From the NCBI RefSeq assembly GCF_001766835.1, contig NZ_LKEU01000024.1:57290-121289 (forward strand): a DNA stretch of 64,000 nucleotides, written 5' to 3'. Origin of the DNA: Acetobacterium wieringae. GTDB taxonomy: Bacteria > Bacillota > Clostridia > Eubacteriales > Eubacteriaceae. The notes below the pieces were generated by a model. The model saw nothing but the letters and a program-made list of their open reading frames with translations, was not told the DNA's origin and made no database searches. Positions 17,826 through 26,253 of this stretch are shown one piece after another. Made by a program: the position numbers and the translations under genes. Each line of letters begins with the position of its first letter. The stretch's first letter is position 1.

Positions 17826-18586
17826 CCTCCCCAGAATGGTCGTAACAAACTTAATGGAACGGCGACCCCGGCAGCAATGGCGGCGCCGATCAGCAGTGCT
17901 TCAATGCCTTTGGTCAGTCCGGAGAGATAGTCCCCGGCAATAATGTCCCGGATCGAATTGGTGATCGCCAGCCCGGGTACCAGGGTCATAATCGAACCGA
18001 TAATAATGGTGTTCATATTGGTGGTCAGACCCAGTCCGGTGGCGGTAACCGCAACCGTGGAGGCAATGAGCCCGCCAACAATATTGGTAAAAAAAACATT
18101 GGCTTCAAAGCGTCCCATAATGTCCATTTGCAGTTTAATGCCAATACCAATCAAAAATCCGATTCCGCTATCGACCAGGCTGCCGCCAAAAAAGAGCGTG
18201 AACATCTGGGAAATAAAGGCGAAAGCCAGGACATGAAGATAATAAGGATAAGAAGGGATGGTATCGATACGCCGGATTTCTGCGATCAGGTCTTTGTAGT
18301 TGGTGGGTTCATAGCAGATCTGACGGGATAAATGATTAATTTCTGAGACCTTGGTCAAATCAATTTTACGGGAATGAATTCGTTGGGTTCGGGTCAGGGG
18401 AACCTCCCCCTCCAGGGTAACCGAGAGTATGATGGTGGTGGGCACAACAAAAATTTCTGCTTCTTTGGCGCCCAGGGCAATACTGATCCGATGCATCGAT
18501 TCCTCCACCCGGTAGGTTTCAGCACCATTGGAAAGAAGGATCACCCCCATTTCCATGGCCACATGACTGAGCTGGGTAATGGTCAT
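17822..18586 (-). CDS. Threonine/serine exporter family, large subunit (YjjP/ThrE-N type)
   Basis: 254 aa, DUF1212/ThrE N-terminal family. A cytoplasmic N-terminal part (MEMGVILLSNGAETYRVEESM, PTTIILSV) is followed by about five TM segments, including the hallmark MTLVPGLAITNSIRDIIAGDYLSGLTK (shown in pieces: MTLVPGLAITNSIRD, then IIAGDYLSG). It pairs with the 161-aa YjjB-like subunit. The start overlaps the coaBC stop by 1 nt, so it is in the coaBC operon. Confidence 0.88.
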   Translation of the reverse strand: MTITQLSHVAMEMGVILLSNGAETYRVEESMHRISIALGAKEAEIFVVPTTIILSVTLEGEVPLTRTQRIHSRKIDLTKVSEINHLSRQICYEPTNYKDLIAEIRRIDTIPSYPYYLHVLAFAFISQMFTLFFGGSLVDSGIGFLIGIGIKLQMDIMGRFEANVFFTNIVGGLIASTVAVTATGLGLTTNMNTIIIGSIMTLVPGLAITNSIRDIIAGDYLSGLTKGIEALLIGAAIAAGVAVPLSLLRPFWGG

Positions 18587-19785
18587 TACAGTTCGTCCTG
18601 GATGGCATCAAGAATCCGGTGGGCAACCGCATCCTTAGACAAAAGTGGCAGGGCTTCGGTTTTTTCCAGGGTGATAATCGTCACCCGGTTGGTGGTGGTA
18701 TTAAACCCGGCACCTTTTTCCTTTAAATTATTGGCCACCATCATATTCACATTTTTGAAATAAAGCTTTTCCTTGGTATTTTCAATCATATTTTCAGTTT
18801 CCATCGAAAAACCGCAGATAAATTGGTTGGGACGTTTCTTTTCACCAATAGTTTTTAAAATATCAATCGTCGGCGTCAGATGAATGACTGCCTTTCCATC
18901 GCGTTTTTTGATCTTTTCCGTGGCCACGTCGCTGGGTTTGAAATCAGCAACGGCAGCAGCCTTAATGACAATATCGGTGGTTTCAAAATGATCCATCACC
19001 TGGGAACACATGTCACTGGCGGAAACAACCGGAACAACATTGACAAAGGCCGGAGGTGTGATGGCGGTTTTGCCGGTGATCAGGGTCACATTGGCACCTC
19101 GCAGCATCGCCGCTTGGGCCAGGGCATAACCCATTTTTCCGCTGGAATGATTGGTGATGTAACGAACCGGATCGATGGCTTCACAGGTGGGACCGGCCGT
19201 GATTAAGATGTTTTTGCCTTTGAGATCATGAAAAAAGGCAATTTCCCGGAGAATGTGGTTGATCAGCAGCTCTTCATCGGGGAGTTTGCCAGCGCCGACA
19301 TCTTTACAGGCCAGCATCCCGACCGCCGGATCGATGATCTGATAACCCAGTTTTTTAAGACTGTTCAGATTATTTTGAACAATCGGGTTTTCGTACATGG
19401 CGGTATTCATGGCTGGGGCAATCAGCTTGGGACAGTGGCAGGCCATGATAGTTGTGGTGAGCATATCGTCAGCAATCCCGGCATTGATTTTTCCAATGAC
19501 ATTGGCTGAAGCGGGTGCCACCATAAAAAGATCGGCCCGTTTGGCCAGACTGATATGGGCCACATCATAACGGATATTGCGGTCAAAGGTGTCCACAATA
19601 CACTTATTACCGGTTAAACTTTCAAAGACCAGGGGGGCGATAAATTCCTGGGCGTTTTTGGTCATGATGACTTGAACATCGCAGCCCATTTTGGCCAGAC
19701 TGCTGGCCACATTGGCCATTTTATAAGCGGCGATGCTTCCGGTAATACCCAGAACAACGGTTTTATTTTTTAATAGATTTTTCAT
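18586..19785 (-). CDS. coaBC: Phosphopantothenoylcysteine decarboxylase / phosphopantothenate-cysteine ligase
   Basis: Bifunctional CoA biosynthesis enzyme, 399 aa. The N-terminal CoaC flavoprotein domain has GITGSIAAYK, the decarboxylase motif PAMNTAMYENP and an active-site Cys in MACHCPKLIAP-type context. The C-terminal CoaB domain has TAGPTCEAIDPVRYITNHSS-G-KMGYALAQ (in pieces) and ICGFSMETEN. ATG 19785 follows AAAGGAAAGCCG; an upstream in-frame ATG at 19812 is less likely. It is first in the operon that also holds the ThrE-type exporter, the glycosidase and wecB, and it is divergent from a PanT-like ECF gene, which fits shared pantothenate/CoA metabolism. Confidence 0.96.
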   Translation of the reverse strand: MKNLLKNKTVVLGITGSIAAYKMANVASSLAKMGCDVQVIMTKNAQEFIAPLVFESLTGNKCIVDTFDRNIRYDVAHISLAKRADLFMVAPASANVIGKINAGIADDMLTTTIMACHCPKLIAPAMNTAMYENPIVQNNLNSLKKLGYQIIDPAVGMLACKDVGAGKLPDEELLINHILREIAFFHDLKGKNILITAGPTCEAIDPVRYITNHSSGKMGYALAQAAMLRGANVTLITGKTAITPPAFVNVVPVVSASDMCSQVMDHFETTDIVIKAAAVADFKPSDVATEKIKKRDGKAVIHLTPTIDILKTIGEKKRPNQFICGFSMETENMIENTKEKLYFKNVNMMVANNLKEKGAGFNTTTNRVTIITLEKTEALPLLSKDAVAHRILDAIQDEL

Positions 19786-19826
19786 CGGCTTTCCTTTTCC
19801 AACTGTTTTCATTAATTTTCATAATC

Positions 19827-19856
19827 ATTATACCAAACCCGGGGGCCAGAAGTAAA
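19827..19856 (-). promoter_or_regulatory. Probable coaBC operon promoter
   Basis: Minus-strand TATAAT at 19832-19827 with TTTACT 18 bp upstream (19856-19851), about 42 bp before the chosen start. Confidence 0.55.
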
Positions 19857-19879
19857 TCCAGGATCAAAGTAAATTTTTA

Positions 19880-19908
19880 TTGAAAATAAATAAAAAAGAC
19901 GTTAAAAT
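19880..19908 (+). promoter_or_regulatory. Promoter of the ECF S-component gene
   Basis: TTGAAA (19880-19885), 17-bp spacer, TAAAAT (19903-19908), about 48 bp before the start codon. Confidence 0.65.
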
Positions 19909-19956
19909 ATAGATGCATTGTATCCGGCTTGACTGGAACGATAGCAGGAGGTAAAA

Positions 19957-20586
19957 ATGAAAAATATCAAGACCAAGGATTTGGTCAAGTTATCCTTTTT
20001 TGTGGCGATTATCGTTTTGTTGGCAGTTACCCCATTTCTTGGTTATATCCCGCTGGGATTCACCCGGGCGACCATCATTCATATTCCCGTCATTATTGGC
20101 AGCATTATGCTGGGGCCGTTTTATGGTGCTTTTCTGGGATTTGTTTTTGGACTGACCAGCCTGATCAATAATACCTTTAACCCGACGGTGACGTCCTTTG
20201 TGTTCACTCCCTTTTATTCGCTGGGAACCTATTCCGGTAACTTCTGGAGTCTGGTGATCTGTTTTGTTCCCAGAATTCTGGTTGGTGTGGTTCCTCATTA
20301 TGTCTACACAGGCATGAAAAAGATAAAAAACAACGATGTCTTGGCGCTGGGCTTTGCCGGGGTAGCCGGATCGCTGACTAATACTCTACTGGTGATGAAT
20401 TTTATTTATCTGTTTTTCGGACAGAGCTATGCTGAAGCCAAAAATGTGGCCGTGTCCACCTTATACGGTGTCATCCTTTCGGTTATCGCCATCAATGGTT
20501 TGCCGGAAGCGATTGTAGCGGGAATACTCACAGTCGCCATTTGTAAGGCGTTGTTGCGGTATACCGGAAAACCGGCGCTGCAATAA
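19957..20586 (+). CDS. ECF transporter S component, PanT-like (pantothenate)
   Basis: Small substrate-binding membrane protein of an energy-coupling factor vitamin importer, 209 aa with six TM segments. Typical S-component features are FFVAIIVLLAVTPFLGYIPLG, then HIPVIIGSIMLGPFYGAFLG (shown separately) and a C-terminal GLPEAIVAGILTVAI. The shared EcfA1A2T module is not in the window. Divergence from coaBC suggests pantothenate as substrate; this is inferred from context. It is monocistronic, with AGGAGG before the ATG and a terminator after it. Confidence 0.85.
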   Translation: MKNIKTKDLVKLSFFVAIIVLLAVTPFLGYIPLGFTRATIIHIPVIIGSIMLGPFYGAFLGFVFGLTSLINNTFNPTVTSFVFTPFYSLGTYSGNFWSLVICFVPRILVGVVPHYVYTGMKKIKNNDVLALGFAGVAGSLTNTLLVMNFIYLFFGQSYAEAKNVAVSTLYGVILSVIAINGLPEAIVAGILTVAICKALLRYTGKPALQ

Positions 20587-20613
20587 GTCTTGGTACATAA
20601 ATTTTAAATTTGC

Positions 20614-20655
20614 AAAAAAACTGTTTTGGGTTTACTCCCCGGAGCAGTTTTTTTA
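20614..20655 (+). terminator. Intrinsic terminator after ECF gene
   Basis: AAAAAAACTG and CAGTTTTTTT pair around an imperfect inner stem (TTTTGGG / CTCCCC), followed by a T-run. It starts 28 nt after the stop codon. Confidence 0.75.
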
Positions 20656-20678
20656 TTTAGTAAATCGGTTTTATTACT

Positions 20679-20706
20679 TTGCGATCCCGTAGAAAAAATA
20701 TATAAT
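20679..20706 (+). promoter_or_regulatory. Probable promoter of the secreted 5'-nucleotidase gene
   Basis: TATAAT at 20701-20706 with TTGCGA at 20679-20684 (16-bp spacer), about 37 bp before the ATG. Confidence 0.5.
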
Positions 20707-20742
20707 GGGTATAAAATACCAGAAAGCCAAAAAGGAGTTGTG

Positions 20743-22740
20743 ATGAAGAAGATTAACAAAGTTCTTGGTTGGGTATTGGTGTTAATGATGGTTACTGGCT
20801 GTTTTGGCACCACCGCCTTTGCCGCCACCGTCAACGACGATCAGACCATCACCCTTAAGATCATTCATACTAATGACACCCATTCCCGTTATAGTTACAG
20901 TGTTAAAAACAACACCATCGGTTATGCCAAGCTTAAAACCATCATCAATCAGGAAAAGCCCGATCTGGTGGTGGATGCCGGGGATATTTTTCATGGCCAG
21001 TCCTTTGCCACCATCGAAACCGGCGGTTCGATTGCCGAACTGATGGCAGCGGTGGGTTTTGATGCCCTTGCACCCGGCAATCACGATTTTAATTATGGCA
21101 GCGCCCGGTTACTGGAGCTGAGCACCATGGCCAATACTAAAATTTTAGGCAACAATGTGACCTATAGCGAATCCGGCAAGCCCTTTTTTAGTGACGATTA
21201 TCTAATTAAAGACATTGTTGTGGATGGTGAAGTCATCCGAATTGGTGTCTTTGGATTGATCAGCCCGGATATTTACTCCGATACGGCCCCGGCCAATGTG
21301 GCGGGGTTGACCTTTGGTACCCGGGAATCGGTGCTGGTCGCCGCTCAGCAATCGGTGGCGGCGCTGGAAGCCCAGAACTGCGATGTGATTGTTGCCCTGA
21401 CCCATATCGGTGATTCGGATAATGGCACCTTAATGCGCAGTGATGCCATCGCCGAGGGCGCCCCGGGAATCGATGTGATTGTTGATGGTCATACCCATGA
21501 TGTCGAAAACCGCGAAGTCAACGGCACCCTGATTGTTCAGACTGGCTGCTACTCCAGTGCCGTGGGTGAGGTTGAATTGACACTGAAAAAAGCAGTGGCG
21601 CTGGCGGGCCGGATCGAAGTTCCGGAAGCGGAGAATTGGGAAGTAGCACCAACCGAAACAGTAGCAGCCAGCGAAACCGCAGCGGATGACGAAATCACGG
21701 CAGAACTACCTGAACTGGAAGTGTCAGAAGAAATCCCAGCGGAAGCTGGATGGGAAGCAAGTGAGAGTGATGAAACCGACGTCGAAGGAATCCAAGTTTC
21801 AGATGAAGAACGTATCGAGTCGCCGACGCCAGAGATTCAACTTGATGCGACGGAAGTTACCTATACGGTTGTGAGTAAAACCGAAAACCTGACGACCGTT
21901 GCTCAGGCAACCGATGAGTTGATTCCCGCTGACCCAACGGTAACAGCCTTAACAGTAGCGATTGAAGCTCGGGAAGATCCCATCAAAAAACAGGTGGTTG
22001 GCAATACCCCGGTTAAACTGGGCGGTGCCACTGAGGATATCTGGCAGGATGTCCGGCTGGGTGAGTTGAATCTCGGTCGAGCCTTATCTGATAGCTATCG
22101 CTTTGTTACCGGTGCTGAAATTGCTGTGGAAAATGCCGGGGGAATCCGGGCCCAGATTCCAGCCGGGGAGATCACCAAAGGTCAGGTGATCGACGTCCTA
22201 CCCTTTGGTAATTATCTGGTGACCAAGCAGGTGACCGGAGCAGACATCAAAAAGATGCTGGAAACCAGCATCGAAATCGGTGTTAACAACCAGATTGCCA
22301 AAGACAAAAATGACAATTCCTGGCCCGGCAACAGCGGCAGCTATCTTCAATGGAGTGGCATCACCGCCGCCTATGATTTAACGAAACCAGCGGGCCAACG
22401 GGTGTATTCGGCCAAGGTCGGTGGAGTGGATTTGGACCCCAATCGCACCTACACCCTTGCCTGCAATAATTATCTGGCCACCAGCAAAGACTACCCGGGC
22501 TTACAGGCGGCAGCCATCATCAATGAGTATTCAGCCTGTGACGAAGCCTTTATCAACTATCTGCAGAACGCTGGTAACGACCGTTTTATGGCAGCTATTA
22601 ACACACCTAATGTAACCGCCGGAACCGCCCCGCAACCGGTACCCAATCCGCAGCCAGTGCAACTGGGCCAAAAGCAGTCGGCCAATAATCCCCGTACCGG
22701 CTATGGACAATGGGGCTGGGGACTTGTTTTAGGCAGGTAA
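20743..22740 (+). CDS. Secreted 5'-nucleotidase/2',3'-cyclic phosphodiesterase, clipped NPRTG sorting signal
   Basis: Exported nucleotide-salvage phosphatase of the UshA/YfkN type, 665 aa. A signal peptide (about 1-29) is followed by a calcineurin-like metallophosphatase domain with THNDTHS-type KIIHTNDTHS, DAGDIFHG, GNHDFNYG, THIGDSD and DGHTHD. An acidic Thr/Glu-rich linker (about 290-410) leads to the 5'-nucleotidase C-terminal domain (ENAGGIRAQIPAG, VLPFGNYLV). The last 17 residues start with NPRTG, a sortase-like motif, but the protein stops with no hydrophobic anchor or basic tail. A palindromic repeat begins 26 nt later. ATG 20743 is chosen because of AAGGAG; an upstream extension to 20626 overlaps promoter and terminator. 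Confidence 0.9.
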   Translation: MKKINKVLGWVLVLMMVTGCFGTTAFAATVNDDQTITLKIIHTNDTHSRYSYSVKNNTIGYAKLKTIINQEKPDLVVDAGDIFHGQSFATIETGGSIAELMAAVGFDALAPGNHDFNYGSARLLELSTMANTKILGNNVTYSESGKPFFSDDYLIKDIVVDGEVIRIGVFGLISPDIYSDTAPANVAGLTFGTRESVLVAAQQSVAALEAQNCDVIVALTHIGDSDNGTLMRSDAIAEGAPGIDVIVDGHTHDVENREVNGTLIVQTGCYSSAVGEVELTLKKAVALAGRIEVPEAENWEVAPTETVAASETAADDEITAELPELEVSEEIPAEAGWEASESDETDVEGIQVSDEERIESPTPEIQLDATEVTYTVVSKTENLTTVAQATDELIPADPTVTALTVAIEAREDPIKKQVVGNTPVKLGGATEDIWQDVRLGELNLGRALSDSYRFVTGAEIAVENAGGIRAQIPAGEITKGQVIDVLPFGNYLVTKQVTGADIKKMLETSIEIGVNNQIAKDKNDNSWPGNSGSYLQWSGITAAYDLTKPAGQRVYSAKVGGVDLDPNRTYTLACNNYLATSKDYPGLQAAAIINEYSACDEAFINYLQNAGNDRFMAAINTPNVTAGTAPQPVPNPQPVQLGQKQSANNPRTGYGQWGWGLVLGR

Positions 22741-22766
22741 TTACTAAAGTGTGCGGAGCTTTGCTG

Positions 22767-22855
22767 CCTGTTTACATCAAAAAATTTTCACACTGTTCGG
22801 CCTACAGGCTGTGGCCTGTTCGCCTACACGTTACAAAATTGTTTATGAAAACAGA
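22767..22855. repeat. Palindromic intergenic repeat, family P, copy 2
   Basis: About 89-bp imperfect hairpin in the gap between the 5'-nucleotidase and tadA. Positions 22816-22844 are identical to the reverse complement of 11868-11896. The opposite arm is more diverged (CACACTGTTCGG). There is no ORF and no T-run. Confidence 0.8.
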
Positions 22856-22904
22856 CATCAAAGCAATCGAGTTTTTCGGTGTAAATTACCGAATTGCTTT
22901 GATG
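22856..22904. repeat. Second nested hairpin before tadA
   Basis: CATCAAAGCAAT ... ATTGCTTTGATG (12-bp perfect arms) enclosing TTCGGT-gtaaatt-ACCGAA. It abuts family P copy 2 and ends 10 nt before the tadA Shine-Dalgarno sequence. It could mask that site or be the other half of an inserted element. Confidence 0.65.
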
Positions 22905-22918
22905 TTCAATGAAGGGAG

Positions 22919-23398
22919 GTGCCATCTATCGACAAAAAATACAGCTTTCAGGAGCTGATGGCCCTGGCCATCGAGACCGCCAAAGCCGGGGCCGAAAAAG
23001 GCGAGGTTCCCATCGGGGCAGTGCTGGTTTGCGATGGCAAGATCCTGGTCCGGGCCCATAACCAGAAAGAAAGTCTGGCCGACCCAACTGCCCATGCCGA
23101 AATGCTGGTGATCCGGTCCGGGGCCGAAAAACTGGGGCGCTGGCGGCTGGACGACTGTCAGCTCTATGTTACCGCCGAACCCTGTGTGATGTGTATGGGG
23201 GCCATTATTCAAGCCCGGATTCCGGTGCTGGTTTATGGTGCTGCCGAAAAGAAATTTGGCGGGGTCGAATCGACGGCCCGGCTGGGCCAACACCCGATGC
23301 TCCCCAAACAGATGGCAATCTACCCGGGTATCTGTGAACAAGAATGTGAAGAAATACTGAAAGATTTTTTCAAACAAAGGAGAAATGAAGATGAGTAG
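22919..23398 (+). CDS. tadA: tRNA-specific adenosine deaminase
   Basis: Deaminates wobble A34 to inosine in tRNA-Arg(ACG). Up to 159 aa; zinc-binding cytidine deaminase fold with HAE (PTAHAEMLVI, catalytic Glu) and PCxxC (AEPCVMCMGAIIQARI). The start is uncertain. GTG 22919 is part of the Shine-Dalgarno GGGAGGTG itself, and the next good start is ATG 22958, 36 nt farther. The hairpin and repeat just upstream may have removed the original ATG. It overlaps the DUF362 gene by 8 nt. Confidence 0.93.
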   Translation: MPSIDKKYSFQELMALAIETAKAGAEKGEVPIGAVLVCDGKILVRAHNQKESLADPTAHAEMLVIRSGAEKLGRWRLDDCQLYVTAEPCVMCMGAIIQARIPVLVYGAAEKKFGGVESTARLGQHPMLPKQMAIYPGICEQECEEILKDFFKQRRNEDE

Positions 23399-24527
23399 CA
23401 AATCAAAGGTGTATTTTACGACCTTACGGACAACGGGTTCCAATAATATTTTAAAAAAGCTGGAAAAACTGGTTACTGCCGCCGGGATGAGTGAGATCGA
23501 TTTTGAAAACAAATTCGCAGCCATTAAGATCCATCTCGGTGAACCGGGAAATCTGGCCTATTTAAGGCCCAACTATTCCAAGGTGATTGTCGATATGGTT
23601 AAGGAAAAAGGCGGCAAACCCTTCCTGACTGATTGCAACACCTTATACGTGGGGCGGCGCAAGGACGCCCTGGAACACCTCGATGCCGCCTACGAAAATG
23701 GTTATAATCCCTTCACGACTGGTTGTCATGTTATTATCGGCGATGGTCTCAAGGGTACCGATGATATTGAGGTTCCGCTGACTGGCGGCGAATGTGTCAC
23801 CAGTGCTAAAATCGGCCGGGCGATTATGGACGCCGATGTCTTTATCTCAATGACCCATTTCAAAGGCCACGAAAACACCGGCTTCGGCGGCGTCCTGAAG
23901 AACATCGGGATGGGCTGCGGTTCCAGGCGGGGCAAGATGGAAATGCATTCCAACAGCAAACCCTTTGTCAAAGAAAAGAAATGCCGCAGCTGCAAGATGT
24001 GTGGCAAAATCTGTGCCTTTGGGGCCATTTCCTATCGGGTTGAGGATGGCAAAGCCCGGATCAAGGATGAGCTCTGCGTTGGCTGCGGCCGCTGTATTGG
24101 GGTCTGTCCCTTTGATGCCATTTCGCCCAAATATGATGAAAGCAATGATGTCCTCAATAAAAAAATTGCTGAATATACCAAGGCGGTGTTGGATGGCCGT
24201 CCGCATTTCCACATCAGCTTTGTCATTGATGTTTCTCCCAACTGTGATTGTCATGTCGAAAACGATCTACCGATTATTCAGGATGTTGGCATTTTTGCCT
24301 CCGTCGATCCGGTGGCCCTGGATATGGCCTGCGCCGATGCCTGTAATAAGGCCCGGATTCTCCGGGGCAGCTGTGCCGAGGAGCGGATTATCGAAAGTGA
24401 AGCCGAGGATCTCGCCAATCTTGATGTCTTTACCCTGGTTCACCCCGAAACCAACTGGCAGGTCTGTGTTGATCACGCTGTCAAGCTGGGGCTGGGCAAT
24501 AAGAAATATGAGATCACCGAGGTTTAA
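23391..24527 (+). CDS. DUF362 protein with 2x[4Fe-4S] ferredoxin domain
   Basis: 378 aa. An N-terminal DUF362 domain (KIHLGEPGNLAYLRP, DADVFISMTHFKGHENTGFGG in pieces) is interrupted in the middle by a bacterial ferredoxin insert with two CxxCxxCxxxC clusters (CRSCKMCGKIC and CVGCGRCIGVCP), and the DUF362 part resumes (SVDPVALDMACADACN). It is an electron-transfer protein common in anaerobes, of unknown partner. ATG 23391 has the better spacing to AAGGAG; ATG 23385 is only 3 nt from it. It overlaps the tadA 3' end. Confidence 0.9.
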   Translation: MSSKSKVYFTTLRTTGSNNILKKLEKLVTAAGMSEIDFENKFAAIKIHLGEPGNLAYLRPNYSKVIVDMVKEKGGKPFLTDCNTLYVGRRKDALEHLDAAYENGYNPFTTGCHVIIGDGLKGTDDIEVPLTGGECVTSAKIGRAIMDADVFISMTHFKGHENTGFGGVLKNIGMGCGSRRGKMEMHSNSKPFVKEKKCRSCKMCGKICAFGAISYRVEDGKARIKDELCVGCGRCIGVCPFDAISPKYDESNDVLNKKIAEYTKAVLDGRPHFHISFVIDVSPNCDCHVENDLPIIQDVGIFASVDPVALDMACADACNKARILRGSCAEERIIESEAEDLANLDVFTLVHPETNWQVCVDHAVKLGLGNKKYEITEV

Positions 24528-24588
24528 GCCTTGGCTTTACGATGGTTTAAACTAGAAACCGATATCATGATTTCTCTGATATTTTGTG

Positions 24589-24617
24589 ATTGACAAAGGC
24601 AGAATAAATCGATATAA
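24589..24617 (+). promoter_or_regulatory. Promoter of the T-box/ilv-leu operon
   Basis: A consensus TTGACA (24589-24594), 17-bp spacer and TATAAT (24612-24617). Transcription is expected to begin near 24624, at the start of the T-box leader. Confidence 0.85.
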
Positions 24618-24623
24618 TGACTC

Positions 24624-24957
24624 AAATACTTAAAGTAAGTAAAATAATAATCAAATAAAACAACTGCTATGACCAAGAGAAAGATACCGATAATTGTATT
24701 TAAGAGAGTTGGAGGATGGTGTAATTCCAATAGTACAATGGTATGTAATACTCACTTGCGAGCTGCCAACCTGAACATTTACCCAATTAGTAGGGAAGGC
24801 CGTGATCCCGTCCGGGATGTCAACGTTAAATGACTATGGTTAGGTTCGCCTTGCGTTCAGACCAGAAGAGGAAATAGTTGTAAAGCTATTTTAAATTTAG
24901 AGTGGTACCGTGGATACTGATATCCGCCTCTGTTGTTATACAGAGGCGGATTTTTTT
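24624..24957 (+). ncRNA. T-box leader riboswitch, probably tRNA-Leu specific
   Basis: A leader of about 330 nt upstream of ilvC. Stem I apical features AGAGAGTTGG and GGTGTAATTCC lie at 24702-24729. A specifier-loop region with likely codon CTC (24751-24753) is followed by ACTTGCGAGC, a hairpin with ATCCC/GGGAT comes later, then the T-box AGAGTGGTACCGTGG (24899-24913, pairs with the uncharged tRNA NCCA end). The terminator TCCGCCTCTG/CAGAGGCGGA plus T7 spans 24923-24957. Low charged tRNA-Leu would favour the antiterminator and read-through. The specifier reading is by eye. Confidence 0.93.
24923..24957 (+). terminator. T-box terminator
   Basis: TCCGCCTCTG-ttgttata-CAGAGGCGGA, a perfect 10-bp stem followed by seven T. 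The left arm is shared with the antiterminator. Confidence 0.92.
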
Positions 24958-25054
24958 AGTTTACACAACTAACGTGAGTATATAATGGTCACATCAAGTG
25001 AATTTATATAATTAGAAAATTAAATTATTGAAGCATTTCAAGGAGGAAATTTAA

Positions 25055-26050
<996 letters not shown>

Positions 26051-26072
26051 CAGACACAAAAAGGATAACCCA

Positions 26073-26170
26073 GTACCGACAATTGTTACATCATGTTGTA
26101 CGCATCGGAGCGGACACGGCGTAGCCTGTCCGATTCCGTAGCGAACAACAGATTAACAATTGGTCGGTAC
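26073..26170. repeat. 98-bp near-perfect hairpin between ilvC and leuA
   Basis: Outer arms GTACCGACAATTGTTA and TAACAATTGGTCGGTAC, then TGTTGT-CG against CG-ACAACA, then CGGA..GGACAC against TGTCC..TCCG. It resembles family P in size and in the CGAACA element but is not identical to it. It is probably a related non-autonomous repeat. Confidence 0.75.
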
Positions 26171-26190
26171 GGTAGTTTATCGACAACCTC

Positions 26191-26218
26191 AAAGGCAGAA
26201 GTCCTTCTGCCTTTTTTT
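26191..26218 (+). terminator. Intrinsic terminator between ilvC and leuA
   Basis: AAGGCAGAAG-TC-CTTCTGCCTT with a T-run (26212-26218). It ends or attenuates the ilvC transcript; no second T-box is present before leuA. Confidence 0.85.
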
Positions 26219-26253
26219 ATAACAAAAAAACAAAATAATTAGGAGGAGATGCA

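Noticed and set aside
20626..20742. N-terminal extension of the 5'-nucleotidase
   Set aside because: Would cover the terminator and promoter region and hide the signal peptide; ATG 20743 has a good ribosome site and is followed by a signal sequence.
22710..22958. 82-codon frame over the repeat before tadA
   Set aside because: Runs through hairpin repeats and two gene ends; no domain or ribosome site.
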